Shown here: piece after piece, positions 1-7,257 of the stretch
How positions within the stretch are numbered: position 1 is the first letter of the stretch
Layout: every line of letters begins with the position of its first letter
Assembly (NCBI GenBank): GCA_903924185.1
Contig: CAIYAN010000021.1
Location: 1-23,119 of the forward strand
Length of the DNA stretch: 23,119 nucleotides
DNA from: an uncultured Opitutia bacterium
Lineage (GTDB): Bacteria > Verrucomicrobiota > Verrucomicrobiia > Opitutales > UBA953
Direction of reading: 5' to 3'
Program-made: the position numbers and the translations under genes
The notes under the pieces: model-generated
What the model was told of the DNA's origin: nothing
Seen by the model: only the letters and a program-made list of their open reading frames with translations
Databases searched by the model: none

Positions 1-34
1 CAGCTGGCGGAGAGGGAGGGATTCGAACCCTCGG
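1..34. repeat. Left attachment site (residual tRNA-Ser 3' end)
   Basis: These 34 bases are identical to 21941-21974. Positions 5-34 match the CCA end, acceptor 3' strand and T-arm of tRNA-Ser read on the minus strand, but from position 35 the sequence no longer fits a tRNA. It is the leftover half-site created when the element recombined into the tRNA 3' end. Confidence 0.9.
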
Positions 35-45
35 ATTTTTGCTAT

Positions 46-85
46 ATCAATAGTGGCATCAATAGTGTCTGTATTGAATCAATAC
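46..85. repeat. ATCAATA repeats and palindrome at left end
   Basis: ATCAATAGTG occurs at 46-55 and again at 58-67, a period of 12 bp. It is followed by the palindrome GTATTGA-A-TCAATAC at 71-85, which contains the same ATCAATA word in both orientations. The cluster lies between the att core and the integrase gene, where recombinase arm sites, excisionase sites or an integrase operator are expected. The assignment to any one of these is inference. Confidence 0.5.
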
Positions 86-105
86 ACACAGTAATCATCA
101 GTGAT

Positions 106-130
106 TTGTTAGAGAATTTGTTAGAGTTCC
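106..130 (+). repeat. Arm-type direct repeat pair, left end
   Basis: TTGTTAGAG occurs at 106-114 and 118-126 with a 12-bp period, and the second copy continues into TTCC. The same pair with the same period and the same TTCC tail occurs near the right end at 21859-21884. Paired short repeats near both att sites fit arm-type binding sites of a tyrosine recombinase. A small hairpin, TTCCTC-TTGC-GAGGAA at 127-142, follows at once. Confidence 0.55.
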
Positions 131-181
131 TCTTGCGAGGAAACGCACGCACGGCATTCTGAATCAAAGAGTAGTTTAGTC

Positions 182-1339
182 ATGCACATGTATCGTCAGC
201 TTAAGCGTTCCAAAGTTTGGTACGCGCGCTTCCGCGCTTCGGATGGAAAATGGGTTTCTCGTAGCACCGGGATGATCGCAAAAGACAAGGCCACGCAGGT
301 CGCGGTTCAGTTCGAACGCGATGCTCGTCTCGCCGTGGTCGATGGCGAACTCGCTGCGGCTGCGGTCACCAGGAACGCTGCCGACATGCACAAGCGCGTC
401 ACCGGCAAGGAACTCGAGTTCGTCTCGACGCGTACCTATATGCAGCAGTTCCTGGAGGCCAAGGGCACGAAGAGCACCGAGGCAACGGTCAGGTCATACG
501 ATAAGACCGTTAGGTATTTCTTGGCCCACCTCGGACCTAAGGCCGACAGCAGCATCCAGAAGGTGAAGCCAAAGGACGTACAGACCTACATCGCCAAGCG
601 GATGGGGGAGGGCAGTCGCCCGGGTACGGTCAAACTCGACATCCGGGTTCTTTTTGCGGTTTTCAACCGAGCCATGCGTGAGGGGGTCTGTACGCTCAAC
701 CCGGTGGCGACGGTGGACATCCCGCTGGCCCAGTCAGAGATCAAGAAGCCGTTCACCTTGGACGAGGTGGAGGCGATCTTGAAGGCCTGTCCCAGTGCGG
801 AATGGAAGTCGCTCTGCCTTCTGGCCTTCTACACCGGTGCCCGGATGGGGGATATCTGCAACCTGACCTGGGAGAATATCGACCTAGAGGCCTCCGACCC
901 CTTCATAGCCTATACCCAGCGTAAGCTCCGTAAGACCGAGCATAGCTTTGTGAAGTTGCCCCTTCATCCGGATCTGAGGACCTGGCTTCTTGGCTATCGT
1001 GGGACGGCTGCCGGCAATCCTAAGGCGCCTGTCCTGCCCTCTATGAGCAAGGCTCTTCCCGGAGGTCGCTGCGGCCTTAGCCAGGCATTTATCGGCATCA
1101 TGACTAAGGCTGGAGTAGACCCCTGCTATACCAAGCGCGGCAAGAACAAGGTGCCAGGGAAGAGCTTCCATAGTTTTAGGCATACCATGGTCACCAACCT
1201 GGAGAGCCGGCAGATCGCCGAGAACGTACGCATGCGCATGGTCGGCCATGCCAACGCCAACGTCCATCGGATCTATTCCCATGACGATTGGAGCGCTATA
1301 ACCTCTGCTATAAACGGTCTTCCAAGTCTCAGTGCCTAA
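182..1339 (+). CDS. int: Tyrosine recombinase (integrase)
   Basis: A 385-residue phage-type integrase that would recombine the element's att site with the tRNA-Ser 3' end. The N-terminal part (about 1-80) looks like an arm-binding domain, residues about 83-170 like a SAM-like core-binding domain, and 190-375 is the catalytic domain. Visible catalytic residues are R221 (in TGARMGDICNLTW), a probable K251, H330 and R333 (FHSFRHT), H356 (GHANANVH) and the nucleophile Y365 (RIYSHDDW). The set is complete and length is normal, so the gene looks intact. ATG at 182 was chosen; a second ATG in frame at 188 is possible. It is the first gene inside the left att site and points into the element. No clear ribosome binding site is seen. 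Confidence 0.95.
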   Translation: MHMYRQLKRSKVWYARFRASDGKWVSRSTGMIAKDKATQVAVQFERDARLAVVDGELAAAAVTRNAADMHKRVTGKELEFVSTRTYMQQFLEAKGTKSTEATVRSYDKTVRYFLAHLGPKADSSIQKVKPKDVQTYIAKRMGEGSRPGTVKLDIRVLFAVFNRAMREGVCTLNPVATVDIPLAQSEIKKPFTLDEVEAILKACPSAEWKSLCLLAFYTGARMGDICNLTWENIDLEASDPFIAYTQRKLRKTEHSFVKLPLHPDLRTWLLGYRGTAAGNPKAPVLPSMSKALPGGRCGLSQAFIGIMTKAGVDPCYTKRGKNKVPGKSFHSFRHTMVTNLESRQIAENVRMRMVGHANANVHRIYSHDDWSAITSAINGLPSLSA

Positions 1340-1393
1340 TTGCGAAGGACGTCCGCCATTTTGTCCCGCTTTGTGAACCTTTCAATCGAACGT

Positions 1394-1422
1394 CGCTGGA
1401 CCAAAAAACCGTGACGACCCCA
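1394..1422 (-). repeat. Cassette-end repeat, copy 1
   Basis: A 29-base sequence starting CGCTGGACCAA and ending CGACCCCA, with two mismatches to copy 2 at 2755-2783. Without the IS element the two copies would be about 84 bp apart in the same orientation, downstream of the tip A module on the minus strand. Confidence 0.7.
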
Positions 1423-1543
1423 GGGGTGTTCTTGGTTATTTTGGTGTTGTTGTAAACACCCCCCGAAAGTTACACTCCGCTTGACCTGACCCCCTGAAGT
1501 TGGACAGTTGATAACTGGAGTCTCCTGGGGCATCATCAAAGCC

Positions 1544-1810
1544 ATGAGAACGAGTCGATTCAGCGAGGAGCAGGTGCTCCAGATCCTGCAGGAGGCGCGG
1601 GCCGGCACGGCCGTGAAGGTCCTCTGCGCGAAGCACAACATCAGCCCGGCGACCTTCCATGCGTGGAAGCGCAAGTTCGGGGGGATGGCGGTGGACGAGG
1701 TGCGGCGCCTGCGGGCGCTGGCCGAGGAGAACGCGCGGCTCAAGCGGCTGGTGGCCGACAAGGAGCTGCAGATCCAGATCCTCAAGGAGGTGAACGCAAA
1801 AAAATGGTGA
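1544..1810 (+). CDS. IS3-family transposase OrfA (HTH_Tnp_1)
   Basis: An 88-residue protein with the N-terminal helix-turn-helix of IS3 OrfA (RFSEEQVLQILQEAR, then SPATFHAWKRKFGG) followed by a leucine-zipper-like helix (VRRLRALAEENARLKRL) used for dimerisation. It recognises the IS ends. ATG at 1544 was preferred to an upstream ATG at 1508 because the family starts with this MRTSRFSEEQ-type sequence and the extra residues are not typical. It ends in AKKW just after the A7 run, where ribosomes can shift to orfB. Confidence 0.9.
   Translation: MRTSRFSEEQVLQILQEARAGTAVKVLCAKHNISPATFHAWKRKFGGMAVDEVRRLRALAEENARLKRLVADKELQIQILKEVNAKKW
1798..1804 (+). other. A7 slippery sequence for -1 frameshift
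   Basis: Seven A residues read as gcA AAA AAA in the orfA frame, the classical A_AAA_AAA heptamer for -1 programmed frameshifting in IS3 elements. The shift joins orfA to orfB to make the OrfAB transposase. Confidence 0.85.
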
Positions 1811-2727
1811 GCCCGTCGGTCAGGCGGCGGGCGGCCCTCGCCAGCGTGCACGAGTCCGGGCATCCGGCCGCGGCGGTCTGCCGCGCGCTGGGGGTGCCGC
1901 GCTCGGCGTTCTACCGTCTGCCCCGCCGGAGCCGGCCGAGCCAGGAACTGGAACAGCGGGTGGTGGAGCTCAGCGAGCGGCATCCGCGCTACGGCTACCG
2001 GCGGATCACGGCGCTGCTGCGCCGCGCGGGGGCGTGCGTGAACCCGAAGCGGGTGCAGCGCATCCGGGCCGAGGGCGGCCTGAAGGTCCGCAAGCGCCAG
2101 CGCAAGGCCCGCCGGCTGGGCCTGTCGACGTCGGAGCGCCAGAGGGTCACGCACCCCGACCATGTCTGGAGCTGCGACTTCGTGCACGACCAGACCGGCT
2201 CTGGGGCCGGCTTCCGGGTCTTCACGATGGTGGACGAGCACACCCGCGAGTGCCTCGCCCTGCACGCGGCCTGGAGCCTGGGCTCCAAGGACGTGATCGC
2301 CGTCATCGCCGAGGTCGTGGCCCGGCGCGGGGCGCCGGGGCACCTGCGCTGCGACAACGGCCCCGAGTTCATCTCCTACGCCATCCGGGATTGGCTGGAG
2401 ACGCAGGCGGTCGGCACGCTCTACATCCGCCCCGGCTCCCCGTGGGAGAACCCCTACATCGAGAGTTTCCACGACAAGCTCCGCGATGAGTTCCTCAACC
2501 GCGAGCTCTTCGACACCCTCCGTGGCGCCCAGGTCGCCCTCGCCGGCTTCCGCCGCGAGTACAACACGCTCCGCCCGCACAGCGCCCTGCGCTACCTCAC
2601 CCCGGCCGAGTTCGCAGCCAAGCGCAGGGCCGAGCTCCGCTCGGCCCACGTCCCCGCTTCGCCCAGTCTTGCCAACCCCAACCAAAACAACCAACAACCC
2701 AACCAAGCCCCCAAGGCTCTAGTTTAG
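1804..2727 (+). CDS. IS3-family transposase OrfB (DDE integrase, rve)
   Basis: The 307-residue catalytic part, in the -1 frame relative to orfA. It starts with an HTH_21-type region (HPRYGYRRITALLRR) followed by an rve/RNase H-like core. The DDE residues lie in WSCDFVHD, LRCDNGPEF and YIESFHDKLRDE, with the usual family ending YNTLRPHSALRYLTPAEF. An ATG exists at 1804, but the active enzyme is expected to be the OrfAB fusion from 1544. The Gln/Asn/Pro-rich tail after residue 285 is of no known role. Nothing suggests inactivation. Confidence 0.92.
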   Translation: MVSPSVRRRAALASVHESGHPAAAVCRALGVPRSAFYRLPRRSRPSQELEQRVVELSERHPRYGYRRITALLRRAGACVNPKRVQRIRAEGGLKVRKRQRKARRLGLSTSERQRVTHPDHVWSCDFVHDQTGSGAGFRVFTMVDEHTRECLALHAAWSLGSKDVIAVIAEVVARRGAPGHLRCDNGPEFISYAIRDWLETQAVGTLYIRPGSPWENPYIESFHDKLRDEFLNRELFDTLRGAQVALAGFRREYNTLRPHSALRYLTPAEFAAKRRAELRSAHVPASPSLANPNQNNQQPNQAPKALV

Positions 2728-2754
2728 AACCGTCCAAGTTTTGGGGTCAGGTCA

Positions 2755-2783
2755 CGCTGGACCAACAAACCGTGACTACCCCA
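2755..2783 (-). repeat. Cassette-end repeat, copy 2
   Basis: Starts CGCTGGACCAACAAACC and ends in TACCCCA. Its reverse complement matches copy 3 (15718-15745) over 28 bases without mismatch. It lies about 78 bp downstream of the tip A immunity gene, in the same orientation as that module. The IS target duplication CGCT forms its outer edge. Confidence 0.8.
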
Positions 2784-2860
2784 ATCCCACCAGAGCCGTT
2801 ACTTCCTCAATCTCAGCGCGACCAGTCCGCAAGGTCAAGAACCCTTGATTCACCATGAAT

Positions 2861-3727
2861 TTACCTGCTAAAGCATGGCTTTCGCCATTTGAGATAAAGC
2901 ATTATTGACCAGTGCAGGAGAAGTCCGAGCGAGTAAGTGAAGAATCCGAGCTCTAGTCCGCGCATTAACTCGATGCATCTCCGCCATGCCGCATCTTCTC
3001 TGGTCAGTATGTTGGTATACTCTGCCGAAATGAACCAAAGAGTTCCGTTTTGTGTAATCATTAGAAGTGAGGTCCAGCAAATCCAGTCGACTGTTTTAAG
3101 TCGTCGGAACAAGACGCTTAGCACTAAGACACATGTGGCAATCAATGAGAGTTGCGACTCGGGTTCGACTATGCCGGTGTGTGAAAGCAGTTGAAATGTA
3201 AAAAGCCTACCGGCATCATTAATGGTGCTATAATAGAATAGATTGTGCCGAGATGAGCCAGCAAGCTCAATTAATTCGCCGACGATAGTGAAATAAATAA
3301 GCATAAGCGGAATCCATCCGCGGAGATACCATGGGGATTCTTTTTCTGGGGAATCAACAGCTAGACATCGTCCCTTGATGTAGGAAGCCATGCTCATGAT
3401 CGCGCAGGCAACTGCTAACCCGAGCGATAATAGGCCACCTGAAAAGAGGAGACGGTTTGCCCCGTAATAGCTGGTCGATATAACTCCGAAACAGAGCATC
3501 GGCCCAAATGGTAGTAGCCATGTGCAATGGCGCGGCATTTGTTTGCGAAACCACAGAAGTGCAACGTAGCATGGTATAAATGATAGGACTGGGATTAATA
3601 TGGGCACCATATTTGCCGTCCAACGACTTAGCACGGCGAAGTACGAAGCAGCAGCAAGGGGGATGGCGGGTGCGAAGCGTTTAGTTTGCTGTATCGCTGC
3701 GGAGGGCGTATTTATTATCGATCCCAT
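2861..3727 (-). CDS. Polytopic membrane protein, probable immunity to tip A
   Basis: About 288 residues with seven or eight hydrophobic segments (for example VPILIPVLSFIPCYVALLWF, LLSLGLAVACAIMSMASYI, SLIATCVLVLSVLF, FFTYSLGLLLHWSIMLYL), so an inner membrane protein. I recognise no family. The start at 3727 (MGSIINTP) overlaps the end of tip A by 13 nt, which suggests translational coupling; a longer form from 3781 would overlap more and is less likely. Its position directly behind a variable Rhs tip is the usual place of an immunity gene. Its AT-rich composition differs from the GC-rich Rhs core and fits separate acquisition with its toxin. The immunity role is inferred from context only. 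Confidence 0.7.
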   Translation of the reverse strand: MGSIINTPSAAIQQTKRFAPAIPLAAASYFAVLSRWTANMVPILIPVLSFIPCYVALLWFRKQMPRHCTWLLPFGPMLCFGVISTSYYGANRLLFSGGLLSLGLAVACAIMSMASYIKGRCLAVDSPEKESPWYLRGWIPLMLIYFTIVGELIELAGSSRHNLFYYSTINDAGRLFTFQLLSHTGIVEPESQLSLIATCVLVLSVLFRRLKTVDWICWTSLLMITQNGTLWFISAEYTNILTREDAAWRRCIELMRGLELGFFTYSLGLLLHWSIMLYLKWRKPCFSR

Positions 3728-4701
3728 CCGTCCGGTTGATTTGAGGTTTTTGGGTAAAGCTTCTCTCCTCCAGACTCCCATGGGTCGATCACGAGGATGT
3801 TGTTATTCAATGTTTCTGTCATGTCATGTGGGCCGTAAACTGCAACCCAGTGGTGCTGGAAAATCATTCCGTACAAATCCCATCGGCTGTATCCACCTCG
3901 CCCGACCGCCTTGGCGCTGAAGCATGCCTGTTTATCTATGACAAATTTTCTCATGGCTTGTCTGAAGGCCTTGATCATCAATTCCTGCCAGCCTACGCAC
4001 TTTAGCCCGAAGCCTCTGGATGCGTGGGATGCAAGACATCCTGCATCAACGAAGTCGCCGTAGCCATGGAACTTTGAGAAATAACTAACGCATAAGTTTC
4101 CTGACCATCCGCTACTGGGGGAGGAACTGCCATTTTTTTTCTCGAATTCACCGACGTCCTTCACCGCAGAACCAATAGCTGCTGCGATTGCTTTTGCTTG
4201 TTCGATGCATTTGTCCCTGGAGCAGCATTGGGTTTCTCCGTTTATAACTTTAAGCGAACAGGGGCTTGTTGCGTCGGGGCAATTATCTATTAAATCTTTC
4301 TCGATTTTACTAATAGACTCGTTGAGGTTCTTGGTCCATTCGTCCCAGGTGGAAAGGCCAAAAGGATCAGAGCGGCTGTTGGGCGTGTTGTCGGCAAAGG
4401 TATTCACGTTCAATCCACCATTCAGCCCAATCAGGTCGCGACTAATCCAGCGCCCAAGGCCCGGCGAGTGCCACCTATGGCCCATCTGATAGAGCCCTGT
4501 GACTTCATCCCGAACTTGCCCCTGGAAGCCGACGTCCACTCCGGTGGGGCTCTCCGTGACTGGGCTGCCGTCTGGCGCCATGCAGGTCATCTCGCCGAAG
4601 GCGTCGTAGCTGCGGCGTTCCAGTACGTTGCCGTCCTCGTCTAGGATAGCCGTCACGCTTCCCATGGCGTCTGAGGCCACGTAGTAGTCTGTTATGGGCA
4701 T
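3715..4701 (-). CDS. Orphan Rhs tip A with Cys-rich toxin domain
   Basis: A 328-residue protein with only the last part of an Rhs core. Residues 1-116 carry the shared tip: ITDYYVASDAMGSV, ERRSYDAFGEM, GFQGQVRDEVTGLYQMG, GRWISRD and the processing-type motif DPFGL at 112-116. The rest (117-328) is specific to this copy, has nine Cys, and ends with HHWVAVYGPH (H283/H284) and ILVIDPW (D306). With C204 this order Cys-His-Asp resembles papain-like peptidases or deamidases, a weak inference. ATG at 4701 fits the other three tips; a TTG at 4713 is also open. The first DPxGL-type site reads DLIGL. No core precedes it: the neighbour is a divergent glycosyltransferase, so it is a displaced tip. Confidence 0.8.
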   Translation of the reverse strand: MPITDYYVASDAMGSVTAILDEDGNVLERRSYDAFGEMTCMAPDGSPVTESPTGVDVGFQGQVRDEVTGLYQMGHRWHSPGLGRWISRDLIGLNGGLNVNTFADNTPNSRSDPFGLSTWDEWTKNLNESISKIEKDLIDNCPDATSPCSLKVINGETQCCSRDKCIEQAKAIAAAIGSAVKDVGEFEKKNGSSSPSSGWSGNLCVSYFSKFHGYGDFVDAGCLASHASRGFGLKCVGWQELMIKAFRQAMRKFVIDKQACFSAKAVGRGGYSRWDLYGMIFQHHWVAVYGPHDMTETLNNNILVIDPWESGGEKLYPKTSNQPDGWDR

Positions 4702-4801
4702 TGGGGTCTGCAAATATTCTATGTAAAGGCCACCCCTGTCAACGCTCCTGGTTCACTAATGTATTATTGTAAAGGCACAGCATCGGGGTATCCACAATCC
4801 T

Positions 4802-6415
4802 ATGCGCCCCAAACTGCAGACGGTTTCCAGGCAATTAGGTCAGCGAAGCCCGATGTCCTTTTGCGGGACGGTCAGGAAAGGTTCACGAAGGGAAAAAGCT
4901 CACATCGTAGTGGCGATCTGCAGTCACGGGGGAGGTCGCGAGCGGCGTGAGGCGGTTCGGCGGACCTGGCTCTCGCGTCCAGCGAAGGGTGTCAGCCATT
5001 TCTTCTTCGTCGGCCGTGGCGCAGACGTGACCGGCGAGAATGACGTCGTGGTGCTGGATGTAGATGATGGGTATGGTTGCTTGCCGCTCAAGGTGCGGGA
5101 GGCATTTTCCTATGCCTTGCGACACTATGACGCCGATTGGCTCTTCAAGTGCGACGATGACACGTATGTCGTGTTGGATAGGCTGTCGTCCATCCCAAGC
5201 TCTAGGTACGACCTGATCGGGGATGAAAGCGTCGACACGAGAGGTGCGCCAAGCGGAGGAGCCGGGTACTTCGTCTCCACGGCGCTTGCGGCCAGGATTT
5301 GCTCTGACAGGACGTTGCCAGCCATCGGAGCGGAGGACTTGGTGATTGGCCGGGCTGCCGCAGCAAAGGGTGCCCGCCTCGCCTCCTCGACATTGCTTTG
5401 CAAGGGTAGGGCGCGGCTTCCCTCCTCGGTGAACGCTCAGGTGAGTTGCCATTGGTGCAACCCGCTCGCCCTCGGCGTCGTGCATGATCTGATGATGCAT
5501 GGGGAAGGGAGTGTGATCCGTGCCGTCCACCGCGTCTGGAGGGACGACGTGTTCCTCCTGAAATCTGGGTACTTCGCGCGTAAGAACGGAGGCGCCATGG
5601 GACGCTGGATCGAGGTTTCGCCCGGCCTGCTCCAGATGGACTGGTTCGATTGGGACAGGGAATTCTTCATCCGATCAGGTGAAGCCTACGTCGGACCCGT
5701 GGATCAGGGGGCAAACAAGACGCAGCCAGCAGCCTCAAGGCCAGTTAAAATCCCGCACCTTCCAAGCCATTATCGCCATACCTTGGTTATTTCATTGGCC
5801 AACTCTGGGAGGAAGGCGCGCGCCTTGGCTCGGGCCGAGGAATTCAGCCATGAGGTGGTCTGGTCCCCCGGGGTCCTTGCCGACCCGACAAAAATAACCT
5901 GGCATGATATCAATGGGATGGAGGCGTACTTTTCGGATAACTACTTCCGTAGCAGGTACATTCCGGCTGCCATAGGGTGCCGATTGGCTGGATTGGCCGC
6001 CTTTGAGAAGGGGGTCGAGCTCGCTGAGGCCGTCCCAGGTGGCGTACGCGGCTTCATCGTCTGCGAAGATGACTTCATGCTTAAGGACCCAGAACTGTTC
6101 CTTCGGTGCTTCAAGGATTTACCGGAGGATGCCGACGCGCTCTGGCTCGATACCTCTTCCCTGAGAGCGCCGACTTACGACCTCCCTGGGACTTGCCTGA
6201 GGCGCATCATGGGAGCAAGGGTTTGTACTGCTTTCTGGCTTTCTGTGACGCACGCCAAGGAGATCATACCCAAGCTGAGACGAAGCAACTGCGAGTGGGA
6301 TCTCTTCATGGAGAAGCAGATGCCCGGCGCACGCTATTATGGTCCCAGGACTCCGGTATTCAGGCAGTCTGGAGAGCTGTCTGAGCTCAATTGGCCTTTG
6401 CGATTAGATGCCTAA
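4802..6415 (+). CDS. Two-domain glycosyltransferase: GT31-like plus GT25-like
   Basis: A 537-residue cytoplasmic protein. Residues about 33-230 resemble the GT31 beta-1,3-glycosyltransferase (Fringe/galactosyltransferase) fold: RREAVRRTWLSRP (48-60), the metal-binding KCDDDTYV (116-123, D118-D120) and GAEDLVIG (176-183). A middle segment around 250-292 is Trp-rich (GRWIEVSPGLLQMDWFDWDREFF, split here as GRWIEV and MDWFDWDREFF) and may bind glycan. Residues about 325-530 resemble the GT25 LPS-type glycosyltransferase family, with LVISL (328-332) and VCEDDFMLKD (420-429). ATG at 4802 was used; 4853 is an in-frame alternative. It is divergent from tip A with about 100 bp between them. I infer a role in modifying a surface glycan or the Ser-rich Rhs protein. 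No frameshift is seen. Confidence 0.8.
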   Translation: MRPKLQTVSRQLGQRSPMSFCGTVRKGSRREKAHIVVAICSHGGGRERREAVRRTWLSRPAKGVSHFFFVGRGADVTGENDVVVLDVDDGYGCLPLKVREAFSYALRHYDADWLFKCDDDTYVVLDRLSSIPSSRYDLIGDESVDTRGAPSGGAGYFVSTALAARICSDRTLPAIGAEDLVIGRAAAAKGARLASSTLLCKGRARLPSSVNAQVSCHWCNPLALGVVHDLMMHGEGSVIRAVHRVWRDDVFLLKSGYFARKNGGAMGRWIEVSPGLLQMDWFDWDREFFIRSGEAYVGPVDQGANKTQPAASRPVKIPHLPSHYRHTLVISLANSGRKARALARAEEFSHEVVWSPGVLADPTKITWHDINGMEAYFSDNYFRSRYIPAAIGCRLAGLAAFEKGVELAEAVPGGVRGFIVCEDDFMLKDPELFLRCFKDLPEDADALWLDTSSLRAPTYDLPGTCLRRIMGARVCTAFWLSVTHAKEIIPKLRRSNCEWDLFMEKQMPGARYYGPRTPVFRQSGELSELNWPLRLDA

Positions 6416-6729
6416 TGAAAGTGTGGGCAGGTTTGGATGGATTCTGTCCCTGTTAGACCAACATGCCCAAGGCTTCCCTCGGCACGTTGGTTGAGGGACT
6501 GCAATTTGCTGCCGGCTTCGAGACGCCGAAGAGTTTGTCGACTTACCCGTCGACCGCCGAGCGCATATGCCAATTCAGTTCGTCTCCTGACCATAACTTT
6601 TAGCCGTCCCGTGAAATGCATGACGCTACATCAAGAACGGAATTATCTCATTTCCGTGTTTATGGGGTGGGGTTGTCGACGCACCCCCAGAGCTTGATTT
6701 AGTTCGAGCAAAATGTGCGATGATGATAG
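6416..6729. other. Intergenic stretch without a gene
   Basis: About 310 bp between two convergent genes. No convincing coding frame is seen. It holds the G/T-rich stretch TGGGGTGGGGTTGTCGACGC near 6663, which faintly recalls the cassette-end repeat but does not align well. No clear terminator with a T-tract was found. Confidence 0.5.
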
Positions 6730-7257
6730 TCACTCTATCCGCATTTCAAAGAAGTAGTTTGGAATGAGCTTTCTGTATCCCCAAAGATGATCCCTGTCCT
6801 CCCTCAAGGCGTGCCATGCCATATTCAAGACTTCTATCAAGCTGGAAAAGTACCCACGGCATGTTTCTTGGTTTAAAGCAGTCGTGTGTGAACCTAGAAT
6901 CTTTATTAGAGAAGCGTTTGCTGTCAGGACCTTGTACAGCATGTCTTTGCATAGATTAATTTGCGGCAGGGTGGCTGGACTGGCTCTAGCGTAGAGGCCG
7001 GGAAGCAGCCTAAAACCATCGTGAAACTTGGGGATTGTTTGGGAATGAGTGTCCCATGATACCGGCTTACCTGGTTTAACTTTATTATGAAACTCAACAA
7101 ATTTGTGCCAAGCCATGTTGAAATGGCAAAGTACATGCCCAAATCCAATCGAAAGCGCGTAGTCATCGACTACCTGTTCATCCGTCATGTGAATCAACAG
7201 ATCACGTAAATGACAATGCGCCTGGTCTAGCTCAAATGCGGCAGATTCGATGTTCAT
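6730..7257 (-). CDS. Unknown helical protein behind tip B, probable immunity
   Basis: About 175 residues, predominantly helix-forming, His- and Trp-rich (for example FGHVLCHFNMAWHKFVEFHNK, given here only in part as NMAWHKFVEF), without signal peptide or membrane segments, so probably cytosolic. I recognise no family. The start MNIESAAFELDQ at 7257 gives an ATGA overlap with the tip B stop codon, typical of translational coupling. An open frame continues upstream to 7281 through a 15-bp duplication. Position directly after a variable Rhs tip suggests that it neutralises tip B. Base composition is more AT-rich than the core. Confidence 0.65.
   Translation of the reverse strand: MNIESAAFELDQAHCHLRDLLIHMTDEQVVDDYALSIGFGHVLCHFNMAWHKFVEFHNKVKPGKPVSWDTHSQTIPKFHDGFRLLPGLYARASPATLPQINLCKDMLYKVLTANASLIKILGSHTTALNQETCRGYFSSLIEVLNMAWHALREDRDHLWGYRKLIPNYFFEMRIE

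Larger units (their letters stand above)
1482..2754 (+). mobile_element. IS3-family insertion sequence, IS407-like group
   Basis: A 1273-bp element with imperfect terminal inverted repeats starting TGACCTGACCCC at both ends. It is flanked by the 4-bp direct repeat CGCT (1478-1481 and 2755-2758), the target duplication length known for the IS407 group. It carries orfA and orfB overlapping in the -1 frame with an A7 slippery run. Both reading frames and both ends are intact, so it may still be active. It inserted exactly at the outer edge of a cassette-end repeat (copy 2). Its GC content is clearly higher than that of the immunity gene next to it, and no cargo gene is interrupted. Confidence 0.93.

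Noticed and set aside
1336..2706. A 456-residue open frame on the minus strand
   Set aside because: It lies opposite the IS3 transposase genes, has no recognisable domain and is Gly/Ala/Arg/Val-biased in the way of antisense frames in GC-rich DNA.
4883..5530. A 215-residue minus-strand open frame
   Set aside because: It is antisense to the glycosyltransferase with clear GT31-type motifs.
6655..6690. Fifth cassette-end repeat behind tip B
   Set aside because: Only the G/T-rich TGGGGTGGGGT word is shared and it is in the wrong orientation for that module.
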